Made by a program: the position numbers and the translations under genes | In this document: positions 1-6,579 of the stretch, one piece after another | Position numbering within the stretch: position 1 is the first letter of the stretch | Layout: each line of letters starts with the position of its first letter | Assembly (NCBI GenBank): GCA_023390955.1 | Contig: JAEWBW010000274.1 | Span: forward strand, 1 to 14,296 | DNA: 14,296 nucleotides | Origin: Pseudomonadota bacterium | GTDB taxonomy: Bacteria; Pseudomonadota; Alphaproteobacteria; Rhizobiales; Xanthobacteraceae | Direction: 5' to 3' | Notes under the pieces: model-generated | Databases searched by the model: none | What the model was told of the DNA's origin: nothing | The model's input: only the letters and a program-made list of their open reading frames with translations

Positions 1-16
1 AAGCGAGTGAACTTAC

Positions 17-961
17 GTGTCCGTCCTCGACCACAACGCCATCGACATCAATCCCCGGATCTCCGAAGCGGAGGTCGGCGATTACATCGCGCTCTTGAAG
101 CCGCGGGTGATGTCGCTCGTGATTTTCACCGCCCTGGTCGGGATGGCGATGGCGCCGGGACACTTCCATCCCATCCTGGCGATCACCGCGCTGCTCTGCA
201 TCGCGGTCGGGGCCGGTGCCTCCGGCGCGCTCAACATGGCGCTCGAGGGTGACATCGACTCCAAGATGTCGCGCACGGCGAACCGTCCGATCCCGCGTGG
301 CCGCATTACCCGCGGCGAGGCGATGGCGTTCGGGCTGACGCTGTCCCTGTTCTCGGTGATGACCCTCGGCATCCTCGTCAACTGGGTCGCGGGCGCGCTG
401 CTTGCCTTCACCATCTTCTTCTACGTCGTGATCTACACGATGGGCCTGAAGCGCTGGACTGCGCAGAACATCGTGATCGGCGGCGCCGCCGGTGCGCTGC
501 CGCCGGTGGTGGCCTGGGCCGCCGTGACCGGTACGGTCGACGTCGAGCCGCTGCTGCTGTTCGCCATCATCTTCTTCTGGACACCGCCCCATTTCTGGGC
601 GCTGGCGCTGTTCCGCTCGGACGACTACGCGCGCGCCGGCATTCCGATGCTGCCCAACGTCGCCGGGCCCGACGCGACGCGTCTCCAGATCCTGCTCTAT
701 ACGGTCGTGCTGATCGCGGTTGCGGCAGCGCCCTGGGCGCTCGGCTATTTCGACGCGATCTACGGCATCACCTCGCTGGTGATGGGCGCCGGCATGCTGG
801 TGCTCGCGATCAACGTCTATGTCCGCCGTGAGCGCAGCCAGTCGCTGCGCGCGACGCGCAAGCTGTTTGCCTTCTCGATCCTTTACCTGTTCGTGCTGTT
901 CGCGCCCCTGCTGGCCGAGGTCGTGTTCCGCGCACTTGCTCCGATGGTCTGGGGCGCATGA
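17..961 (+). CDS. ctaB: Protoheme IX farnesyltransferase (heme O synthase)
   Basis: This 314-residue integral membrane prenyltransferase of the UbiA/COX10 family adds a farnesyl group to heme b to make heme O, the precursor of the heme a of aa3-type oxidases. Visible family signatures are the first Asp-rich region, NMALEGDIDSKMSRTANRPIP, at about residues 74-94, and the conserved WTPPHFWALAL stretch followed by DDYARAGIPMLP at about residues 190-212. About eight or nine hydrophobic segments are spread along the chain, and the length is normal for bacteria. The start is GTG at 17, with no strong Shine-Dalgarno in the 16 bases available. The stop codon overlaps the next start (ATGA at 958-961), so translation is probably coupled. 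In this genus the gene normally follows coxB and coxA, which would lie off the left edge. Confidence 0.97.
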   Translation: MSVLDHNAIDINPRISEAEVGDYIALLKPRVMSLVIFTALVGMAMAPGHFHPILAITALLCIAVGAGASGALNMALEGDIDSKMSRTANRPIPRGRITRGEAMAFGLTLSLFSVMTLGILVNWVAGALLAFTIFFYVVIYTMGLKRWTAQNIVIGGAAGALPPVVAWAAVTGTVDVEPLLLFAIIFFWTPPHFWALALFRSDDYARAGIPMLPNVAGPDATRLQILLYTVVLIAVAAAPWALGYFDAIYGITSLVMGAGMLVLAINVYVRRERSQSLRATRKLFAFSILYLFVLFAPLLAEVVFRALAPMVWGA

Positions 962-1134
962 TCACCGCAATGGTCGACAAACCCGAGCCAGATGGAATTG
1001 TCCTCACCGAGGCGCAGAAGCGGAGCCGCCGCAATCGTTCGGTGGCCATCGCCCTGGCGCTCGGTGTGCTCGTGCTGCTGTTCTTCGCAGTCACCATGGT
1101 GAAGGGACCGGCGGTCCTCGTACGGCCGATGTGA
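958..1134 (+). CDS. Small single-pass membrane protein, CoxF-like
   Basis: This is a 58-residue reading frame between ctaB and ctaG. The order is a polar N-terminus rich in Lys and Arg (EAQKRSRRNRS at about 18-28), one transmembrane helix (about 29-47), then a short tail beginning MVKGPAVL. Charge placement suggests the N-terminus is cytoplasmic. It overlaps the ctaB stop (ATGA), and its TGA overlaps a possible GTG start of ctaG (GTGA), so it is embedded in a translationally coupled run. A short gene at this position in alphaproteobacterial cox operons is often labelled CoxF, or hypothetical, and is presumed to help oxidase assembly. That role is inferred from position and topology; there is no catalytic motif. 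An in-frame ATG at 970 is an alternative start. Confidence 0.85.
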   Translation: MITAMVDKPEPDGIVLTEAQKRSRRNRSVAIALALGVLVLLFFAVTMVKGPAVLVRPM

Positions 1135-1139
1135 GCAAG

Positions 1140-1784
1140 ATGGATCAGAAGCCGACCATATCGCAGGACCCCAAGGCAACGCAGGCCGCAAAGCCGCGTC
1201 GCGCCTTGAGCCGCGATGTCGTGGTCGCCTCGATCTGCGGCTTCGTCGTCGCGTTCATGGTCGGCGCGTCCTACGCCGCCGTGCCGTTCTACAACTGGTT
1301 CTGCCGCGCCACCGGCTTCAACGGCACCACGCAGGTCGCGACCTCCGCGCCCACGACCGGACCGATCGCACGCAAGATCGCCGTGCGCTTCGACGCCAAT
1401 GTCGCGCCTGGGCTGCCCTGGAAGTTCGAGGCGGAGCAGACCGAGGTCGAAGTCAATATCGGCCAGGTCACGACCATCTATTACACCGTGACCAACCAGG
1501 CCGCGCGCGTCACCGCGGGCCAGGCCGCCTACAACGTCGCGCCGCTGACGGTCGGATCGTTCTTCCAGAAGATCAATTGCTTCTGCTTCACCGAGCAGAC
1601 CATGGCGCCCGGCGAAAAGCGGGAGATGCCGGTGGTGTTCTACGTCGATCCATCGATCGTCCAGGACAGCGACAATGACGGGCTCAGCACGATCACGCTG
1701 TCCTACACGTTCTATCCAGTGCGCGAGCCGGTGGTGAAGCCGCTGGCCTCGGGCGAGGGCGACAGGCGCAAAGGCAATCTTTGA
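1140..1784 (+). CDS. ctaG: Cytochrome c oxidase assembly protein CtaG/Cox11
   Basis: This is the copper chaperone that delivers Cu(I) to the Cu(B) centre of oxidase subunit I. The 214-residue protein has a short cytoplasmic N-terminus, one transmembrane anchor (about 26-49) and a periplasmic immunoglobulin-like Cox11 domain. The copper-binding pair lies in the diagnostic NCFCF motif (Cys147 and Cys149), and the conserved juxtamembrane Cys55 is in YNWFCRATGF. All three functional cysteines are therefore present. Start choice is uncertain: ATG at 1140 gives MDQKP, whereas GTG at 1131 adds three residues and would overlap the preceding stop as GTGA. Neither has a clear Shine-Dalgarno, which fits coupling to the upstream gene. 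A 77-base gap separates it from coxC. Confidence 0.97.
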   Translation: MDQKPTISQDPKATQAAKPRRALSRDVVVASICGFVVAFMVGASYAAVPFYNWFCRATGFNGTTQVATSAPTTGPIARKIAVRFDANVAPGLPWKFEAEQTEVEVNIGQVTTIYYTVTNQAARVTAGQAAYNVAPLTVGSFFQKINCFCFTEQTMAPGEKREMPVVFYVDPSIVQDSDNDGLSTITLSYTFYPVREPVVKPLASGEGDRRKGNL

Positions 1785-1861
1785 TCGCGCAGCCGGAAGG
1801 CGCGCGATGGGAATTAGGGGATAAGTGCCCTCACAGGCACGGGCTAAGGAGAGAGACGGCA

Positions 1862-2758
1862 ATGGCGACCGCACAAGGCAAGCACCACGACTACCATCTG
1901 GTCGACCCGTCGCCGTGGCCGGCCGTCGGCTCGGTCTCGGCCTTCATCATGGCCGTCGGCGCGATCACCTGGATGCATCACATGTTCTCGGCCGCGCCGA
2001 TCGTGTTCGGCGTCGGCACCGTGGGCGTGCTCTACACCATGGCGAGCTGGTGGGGCGACGTGATCAAGGAAGCCCAGTACAAGGGCGACCACACCCGCGT
2101 GGTGCAGCTGCATCACCGCTACGGCATGATCCTCTTCATCGCCTCCGAGGTGATGTTCTTCGTCGCCTGGTTCTGGGCCTATTTCAACGCGGCGCTGTTC
2201 CCGGCCGACGCAGTCCACGCCACCCGTGACGCCGTGTTCGGTTGCGGTCTCGGCACCCAGGCCGGCGCCTGCGCCGTCCCCGGCGTCTGGCCGCCCAAGG
2301 GCATCGAGACCTTCGATCCCTGGCACCTGCCGCTGCTCAACACGCTGATCCTGCTGACCTCGGGCACCACGGTGACCTGGGCGCATCACGCGCTGCTCGA
2401 GAACGACCGTCAGGGCCTGAAGTACGGCCTGATCCTGACCGTGCTGCTCGGCGCGACCTTCACCTGCGTGCAGGCCTACGAATACGCCCATGCGGCGTTC
2501 TCGTTCGGCGGCAACGTCTATGGCGCGACCTTCTTCATGGCGACCGGCTTCCACGGTTTCCACGTGCTGGTCGGCACCATCTTCCTGCTGGTCTGTCTGT
2601 TCCGCGCCTATGCCGGCCACTTCACGCCGAAGCAGCATCTCGGCTTCGAGTTCGCCGCCTGGTACTGGCACTTCGTCGACGTGGTGTGGCTGTTCCTGTT
2701 CCTCTGCATCTATGTCTGGGGACATGGTGCCGAGAGCATGGCGCACGGCGCACACTGA
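1862..2758 (+). CDS. coxC: Cytochrome c oxidase subunit III (aa3-type)
   Basis: Subunit III (also called CtaE) is a core subunit of the heme-copper oxidase, with seven predicted transmembrane helices in 298 residues. It stabilises subunit I and the proton-uptake paths; it binds no metal. Typical signatures are the N-terminal HDYHLVDPSPWP, the membrane-buried glutamate in LFIASEVMFFVAWFWAYF, and the C-terminal FEFAAWYWHFVDVVWLFLF. The loop around residues 118-145 containing GTQAGAC and VWPPKG matches long alphaproteobacterial forms. The start is ATG at 1862, preceded by AAGGAGAG ten to fifteen bases upstream; reading further upstream gives no conserved sequence. A strong terminator follows, so subunit III closes the first part of the operon. 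Confidence 0.98.
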   Translation: MATAQGKHHDYHLVDPSPWPAVGSVSAFIMAVGAITWMHHMFSAAPIVFGVGTVGVLYTMASWWGDVIKEAQYKGDHTRVVQLHHRYGMILFIASEVMFFVAWFWAYFNAALFPADAVHATRDAVFGCGLGTQAGACAVPGVWPPKGIETFDPWHLPLLNTLILLTSGTTVTWAHHALLENDRQGLKYGLILTVLLGATFTCVQAYEYAHAAFSFGGNVYGATFFMATGFHGFHVLVGTIFLLVCLFRAYAGHFTPKQHLGFEFAAWYWHFVDVVWLFLFLCIYVWGHGAESMAHGAH

Positions 2759-2780
2759 GCCGGACGCGATCGTGATACAG

Positions 2781-2808
2781 GGGGCGGCCGCGAGGGCCGC
2801 CCCTTTTT
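2781..2808 (+). terminator. Intrinsic terminator after coxC
   Basis: A perfect 9-bp stem (GGGGCGGCC at 2781-2789 with GGCCGCCCC at 2795-2803) and a 5-base loop are followed by five T residues. It lies only 31 bases before the DUF983 start, so it should end or attenuate the cox transcript before the DUF983 and SURF1 genes. Confidence 0.9.
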
Positions 2809-2839
2809 GCTTCCAAGATCACAAGAGAGGGGAGAGCGC

Positions 2840-3226
2840 ATGACTGACGATCCTCCCACCACCGTGCTGCAGAGCGCGCTGCGCGGGCTCGCCTGCAAAT
2901 GCCCGCGCTGCGGCCAGGGCAAGCTCTATGCGGGCTTCCTCAACCTCGCCCCGAGCTGCGAGAAATGCGGCCTCGACTACGCCTTCATCGACACTGGTGA
3001 CGGCCCGGCGATCTTCATCATCATGATCGCGGGCGCGATCGTGGTTGCTTGCGCACTGATCGTCGAGGTCAAGTACCAGCCGCCGTTCTGGCTGCATGCG
3101 GCGCTGTGGCTGCCCTTGATCCTCGCGACCACGCTGCTGCCGCTGCGCGCGATGAAGTCGCTGCTGATCGCGCTGCAATTCCACCACAAGGCGGCGCCCG
3201 GCCGGCTGATCGACCGCCCGAAATGA
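2840..3226 (+). CDS. DUF983 family membrane protein with zinc-ribbon-like cysteines
   Basis: This 128-residue protein has an N-terminal cysteine cluster, CKCPRCGQGKLY (Cys19, 21, 24) and CEKCG (Cys40, 43), which looks like a zinc ribbon. The turn DTGDGPAIFIIMIAG follows, then two transmembrane segments (about 56-77 and 84-102). These features match DUF983. The family has no settled biochemical function, but it recurs between coxC and SURF1 in alphaproteobacterial oxidase loci, so a role in oxidase biogenesis is a reasonable inference. The start is ATG at 2840, with a good GAGGGGAGAG ribosome binding site. The stop overlaps the SURF1 start (ATGA at 3223-3226), indicating coupling between these two genes despite the terminator upstream. 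Confidence 0.93.
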   Translation: MTDDPPTTVLQSALRGLACKCPRCGQGKLYAGFLNLAPSCEKCGLDYAFIDTGDGPAIFIIMIAGAIVVACALIVEVKYQPPFWLHAALWLPLILATTLLPLRAMKSLLIALQFHHKAAPGRLIDRPK

Positions 3227-3978
3227 ATGCGATTGCGCCGCGCCGGCCGCGTATCGCCGGCTTTGCCCTGTTCACGCTGGTATTGATCGCGGCCTTTGTC
3301 GCGCTCGGCCTCTGGCAATTGCAGCGTCGCACCGCCAAGCACGCGCTGGTCGCGGCGCTCACCGAGCGGCTCGCGACTGCGCCCGTCGCCCTGCCGCCGC
3401 CAGCGCAATGGAACAATCTCAACGCGGCGCGCGACGAATTCCGCCGCGTCAGCTTCACCGCGACCTACGCGGCGCTGCCGGATGCGATGGTCTACAGCTC
3501 CGGCTCCGCCGTGCGCAAGGACGCCTCCGGACCCGGCACATGGGCGTTCCTGCCGGCACGGCTGCCCGGCGGCGAGACGATCGTGATCGATGCGGGCTTC
3601 GTCGAGAACACGATGCAGGACCGCTCCGTCGAGGACCGCGCGGTGAAGAAACTCGTCACCGGCGAGCCTGTGACGCTGACCGGCTATCTGCGCTTTCCCG
3701 AGGAGAAGGGCTGGCTCACGCCCGCGGAGGATCGTGCCAAGCGGCTATGGTTCGTGCGCGACCATCTGGCGATTGCGACGACGCTTGGCTGGGGCACGGT
3801 CGCGCCGTTCTACATCGATCTGGAACGGCCGGTTCCGGAGAATGCGATCCCGCGTCCCGGCCCGCTCGACGTCCATCTGAAGGACGACCATCTGCAATAC
3901 GCCATCACCTGGTTCTCGCTCGCAGGTGCCGTGCTGATCGCATTGGGCGTGTGGGCGAGGGGACGCCGCCGCAGCTAA
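3223..3978 (+). CDS. surf1: SURF1 family cytochrome oxidase assembly protein
   Basis: This 251-residue inner-membrane assembly factor is of the SURF1/Shy1 family, whose bacterial members bind heme a and help insert it into oxidase subunit I. It has the standard architecture: an N-terminal transmembrane helix (about 11-29) ending in the conserved LGLWQLQR, a large periplasmic domain, and a C-terminal helix (about 226-245). The family signature KDDHLQYAITWF lies just before the second helix. FVENTMQDRS and GYLRFPEEKGW lie in the periplasmic part. The length is typical for alphaproteobacteria. Its ATG overlaps the DUF983 stop. Together with ctaB and ctaG, it completes a set for heme a synthesis, heme insertion and copper insertion. 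Confidence 0.96.
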   Translation: MNAIAPRRPRIAGFALFTLVLIAAFVALGLWQLQRRTAKHALVAALTERLATAPVALPPPAQWNNLNAARDEFRRVSFTATYAALPDAMVYSSGSAVRKDASGPGTWAFLPARLPGGETIVIDAGFVENTMQDRSVEDRAVKKLVTGEPVTLTGYLRFPEEKGWLTPAEDRAKRLWFVRDHLAIATTLGWGTVAPFYIDLERPVPENAIPRPGPLDVHLKDDHLQYAITWFSLAGAVLIALGVWARGRRRS

Positions 3979-4004
3979 GGCTCGTTTGGCCAGTGTCCTT
4001 TGGG

Positions 4005-4027
4005 GAACCCGGTATTGCCCGGGGTTT
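4005..4027 (+). other. Imperfect GC-rich inverted repeat after SURF1
   Basis: AACCCGG and CCGGGGTT face each other across a six-base spacer, with one unpaired base. It lies 27 bases after the SURF1 stop and about 75 bases before the next start. It has no T-tract, so it is at most a weak terminator or a 3' stabilising hairpin; a protein-binding palindrome is also possible. Confidence 0.35.
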
Positions 4028-4103
4028 ACCATTCAGCGCGCATTCACGATGGTGATCCTAATTCCCGCTCAAATTTTATCTGAAGACGTCAGGATTTCTT
4101 GCC

Positions 4104-4466
4104 GTGAGCGATTTCGATCAAATGGGGCTCGTCGTCGATTGGCTCGACGCGTGCCGGAAGGGCGATCTCAGCGCGTTGCTGGATCTCTATGCCGACGACG
4201 CGCAGGTCGAGTGCGGGTGCGATGGCACGCGCCTCTATCGCGGACGCGATGAGATCGGCGCCTATTGGGGGCCGAAGCTGCATGTCTTTTCCTCGGCCGG
4301 CTTTGGCCTCGAAGAGATCGGCCCGACCACGAGCGGCGTCGAGCTCGAATACTCCGTTGCAGGTTCGCTTCGCGTGCGCGCAAAATTCGGCTTCAGCGCG
4401 GAAGGCAAGATTCACCGGACGCTGTGCGAGCCTGGCTTGCAGGATCGATCGCAAGGTTGCTGCTAA
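4104..4466 (+). CDS. NTF2/SnoaL-like small protein
   Basis: This is a 120-residue reading frame starting at GTG 4104. Its N-terminal half, VVDWLDACRKGDLSALLDLYADDAQVEC then GRDEIGAYW, resembles the helix-strand opening of NTF2-like/SnoaL polyketide-cyclase-fold proteins: a helical pair, LYADDA, then a strand and R-G-R-D-E-I. The latter part alternates strands, as that fold does. The family covers small-ligand enzymes, binding proteins and orphans, so no reaction can be assigned. A weak AGGATTTCTT precedes the start. The gene converges on the sensor kinase gene, and the last four bases (CTAA, 4463-4466) are shared by both stop regions. The final residues (LQDRSQGCC) are low in family character. 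It is probably real, but expression is unproven. Confidence 0.72.
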   Translation: MSDFDQMGLVVDWLDACRKGDLSALLDLYADDAQVECGCDGTRLYRGRDEIGAYWGPKLHVFSSAGFGLEEIGPTTSGVELEYSVAGSLRVRAKFGFSAEGKIHRTLCEPGLQDRSQGCC

Positions 4467-5791
4467 GCGGTTGACGGCCCGGCCTGCGGTTCGCCCATCG
4501 GAAGGCGGCAACGCACATAGGTCCGCTCGTCGGCGCGCAACAGCTGCAACGATCCGCTGAGCGCGCGCACGCGCTCCAGCATGCCGGTCAGCCCGCGGCC
4601 GAATTCGTTGCCGGCGACAAAGCCGATGCCGTCATCGGAAATCTCGATGACCAGCGCATCAGCGGTGACGCTCGCCTCGACATGCGTGCTGCTTGCATGG
4701 GCGTGGCGGAGCACGTTGGTCAGCCCTTCCTGGATCACGCGATAGACCGTCTGGGACAACAGGCCGTCGATCCGGTTCAGCGCGGGGTCGATGCTCGTCG
4801 TCAATTCGATCTCCGGCGCCTGCCTGCGGAAATTCTGCAGCTGGGTCGCGATGCTGCGCTCGAGCCCGAGCTCCTGGATGTAGAGCGGCCGCAACCGGTC
4901 GAGGATGCGGCGGTTGGTCTGCTGCAGGGCCTCGACCGATTGCAGCAATTGCTGCGCCGGCGCGTGCGCCTCGCCGGTCGTCTCGGTGAGAGCGATGGTG
5001 CCGGCGCGGATGCTGAACAGCAGCGGACCGAGCTCGTCGTGCAGCTCGCGTGCAAGTCCCTGCCGCTCGTCATCCTGCAGCGAGACGAGGCGGCGCAAGA
5101 GATCACGATTGTCCTGGCTGAAGTCCTGCAGCGTGCGCGCGAGCTCGTTGGCGGCCTCGCAGCTGTGCCGGATCTCCGGCGGTCCCGCTGCCGGGATGAC
5201 GTGCCCGTAATTGCCGCGGCGCATGCGTGTCAGCCCTTCACCCAGCGTCTGCAGCGGGCGCAGCGCTGATCCCGCGATGGCATAGGCGATGATCCCGGTC
5301 AGCACCGTCAGCGCGACGACGAAGCCGGCGAGCGCCAGGAAGCCGGCCCATGTCTCGAACAGCGCAGCAGACAGGTCGGGCGAGAACACGATGTCTCCGA
5401 CGCGCTGACCGTCGATCATCACGGGAAACGCGACGTGCAGGTCCGGAAGCGTCAGAAGATTCACGAACCAGCTCGGCGGGCCCTGCTGCTTCCGCACCGG
5501 CGGCGGCTTGGCCGTAGCCGCCGCTTCCGCGCGCTGGAATTGAATATCGGAGGAGGGATCGAGCTTTTCGACGAAGGCGTCCAGGGTTCTGCGCGGATTG
5601 TCGGACGAGCGCAGCGCGCTGTTCAGTCCTGCCGCCACCGCCCGCGCGGACCGCTGCGCCGGCTCGTTCTCCTCGGCCAACTGGTCAGTTGTGAACACAT
5701 GCAGCAACACGCCGCCCATGATCAGCGCCGCTGCGAACAGTGCGCCGAGTGGGAGAAATAATTGCGTCCTGAACGAGAGCCGTTTCCACAT
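4463..5791 (-). CDS. Sensor histidine kinase, NarL/MoxY-like (HisKA_3)
   Basis: This 442-residue membrane sensor kinase has transmembrane helix 1 at about 10-32, a periplasmic sensor at about 33-146, helix 2 at about 147-172, a HAMP linker to about 225, and a HisKA_3 dimerisation domain. The phospho-accepting His251 lies in LARELHDELGPLL. The HATPase_c domain shows the N box QEGLTNVLRHAHA, the G box DDGIGF, and GRGLTGM. All catalytic elements are present. The periplasmic part (PVMIDGQRVGDIVFSPD) resembles the LapD/MoxY N-terminal type; that resemblance is from memory, and the ligand is unknown. The start is ATG at 5791, without a convincing Shine-Dalgarno. It is divergent from the response regulator gene, and the two probably form a cognate pair. 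Confidence 0.95.
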   Translation of the reverse strand: MWKRLSFRTQLFLPLGALFAAALIMGGVLLHVFTTDQLAEENEPAQRSARAVAAGLNSALRSSDNPRRTLDAFVEKLDPSSDIQFQRAEAAATAKPPPVRKQQGPPSWFVNLLTLPDLHVAFPVMIDGQRVGDIVFSPDLSAALFETWAGFLALAGFVVALTVLTGIIAYAIAGSALRPLQTLGEGLTRMRRGNYGHVIPAAGPPEIRHSCEAANELARTLQDFSQDNRDLLRRLVSLQDDERQGLARELHDELGPLLFSIRAGTIALTETTGEAHAPAQQLLQSVEALQQTNRRILDRLRPLYIQELGLERSIATQLQNFRRQAPEIELTTSIDPALNRIDGLLSQTVYRVIQEGLTNVLRHAHASSTHVEASVTADALVIEISDDGIGFVAGNEFGRGLTGMLERVRALSGSLQLLRADERTYVRCRLPMGEPQAGPSTA

Positions 5792-5822
5792 TAGGTGGAT
5801 TCTAACGCGAAATGTCGGAATT

Positions 5823-5869
5823 CTCTCTTTCCATTTATTCCCGCAGGTTTATCTGTTGGGAAAAGAGAG
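5823..5869 (+). promoter_or_regulatory. Inverted repeat covering the regulator ribosome binding site
   Basis: CTCTCTTTCC at 5823-5832 can pair with GGAAAAGAGAG at 5859-5869: ten pairs with one bulged A at 5861 and a 26-base loop. The right arm includes the purine-rich GAGAG that serves as Shine-Dalgarno for the ATG at 5876. In RNA this could hide the ribosome binding site; in DNA it could be an operator in the divergent promoter region. Neither role is shown by sequence alone. Confidence 0.45.
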
Positions 5870-5875
5870 CAAGCG

Positions 5876-6520
5876 ATGCAAGATTCCGTCAAGCCCGCCA
5901 CCAAGGTCCTCATCGTCGATGACCACCCGGTCGTTCTGTCTGGCTGCCGAACCCTGTTCGCAAGCGACCAGTCGATCCGGATCGACGAGGCGTCCGACGC
6001 AAAGTCCGGCCACCGCGCCTTCGTCAGCAAGCGCCCCGACGTCACACTCATCGACATCAGCCTGCCCGACGTCTCCGGCTTCGAATTGATGCGCCGGATC
6101 CGCAAGGATGACCCCGACGCCAAGATCATCATGTTCAGCATGAACGAGGATCCGGCCTTCGTCGTTCGCGCGGTCGAGATGGGCGCGCAGGGCTATGTTT
6201 CAAAGGGTGACGATCCCCGTATTCTAATCAAAGCGGTGCGCAAAGTTGCAGCCGGCGACAACTTCATTTCGCCCCAGCTTGCCGAAGCCGTCACATTCTC
6301 GGGCGGCGCGATCAAGGCCAGCCCGGCCTCGCAGATGACGCCCCGGGAGCTGGAAATCCTCCGGCTGCTCGGACGCGGCGACAAGATCGTCGAGGTCGCC
6401 GAGGCGCTCGGCATTTCCTACAAGACCGTCGCCAACACCACGTCGCTGCTGAAGCAGAAGCTCGGCGCGAAAAACCATTCCGACCTGGTGCGGATCGCAG
6501 TCTCGATCGGCATGGCCTGA
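5876..6520 (+). CDS. Response regulator, NarL/FixJ-type, LuxR-like HTH
   Basis: This 214-residue DNA-binding response regulator has a receiver domain at about 10-125. It shows the acidic pair Asp15-Asp16 (VDDHP), phospho-acceptor Asp60 (LIDISLPDVSG), switch Ser88 and conserved Lys110 (YVSKGDDP). A linker leads to a LuxR-type helix-turn-helix (about 154-214: MTPRELEILRLLGRG, VAEALGISYKTVANTTSLLKQKL). All signalling residues are intact, so it should be a phosphorylation-controlled transcription factor. The likely partner is the divergent kinase gene 84 bases away. The start is ATG at 5876, with AAAAGAGAG upstream; an in-frame GTG at 5795 would add 27 residues that do not resemble a receiver domain. 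Target genes cannot be read from the window. Confidence 0.96.
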   Translation: MQDSVKPATKVLIVDDHPVVLSGCRTLFASDQSIRIDEASDAKSGHRAFVSKRPDVTLIDISLPDVSGFELMRRIRKDDPDAKIIMFSMNEDPAFVVRAVEMGAQGYVSKGDDPRILIKAVRKVAAGDNFISPQLAEAVTFSGGAIKASPASQMTPRELEILRLLGRGDKIVEVAEALGISYKTVANTTSLLKQKLGAKNHSDLVRIAVSIGMA

Positions 6521-6535
6521 ACGCCTCGCGTTCAG
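6517..6535 (+). other. Stem-loop across the regulator stop codon
   Basis: CTGAACGC at 6517-6524 pairs perfectly with GCGTTCAG at 6528-6535 around a three-base CTC loop. The left arm contains the TGA stop of the response regulator gene. There is no T-tract after it, so it looks more like a 3'-end stabilising hairpin, or a chance palindrome, than an intrinsic terminator. Confidence 0.5.
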
Positions 6536-6548
6536 ACCGGGAAAAACT

Positions 6549-6573
6549 GGAACATTTGTCTCCAGACGCTGTT
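6549..6573 (+). promoter_or_regulatory. Possible general-stress (EcfG-type) promoter
   Basis: GGAAC at 6549-6553 is followed, after 16 bases, by TGTT at 6570-6573. The alphaproteobacterial EcfG consensus as I know it is GGAAC-N16/17-CGTT, so the -35 box is exact and the -10 box matches three of four. A start near 6580 would place the three hairpins ending at 6715 in one short transcript. The GGAAC also lies in a small CTGGA/TCCAG inverted repeat, so this is only a candidate. Confidence 0.35.
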
Positions 6574-6579
6574 TTGCCC

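Noticed and set aside
1..16. Tail of an upstream gene ending with TGA at 8-10
   Set aside because: Possible (coxA would be expected), but three codons are too few to support a call.
4004..4027. GGAAC followed by GGTT as an EcfG promoter for the NTF2-like gene
   Set aside because: The spacer is 14 bases, not 16 or 17, and the site is better explained by the imperfect palindrome there.
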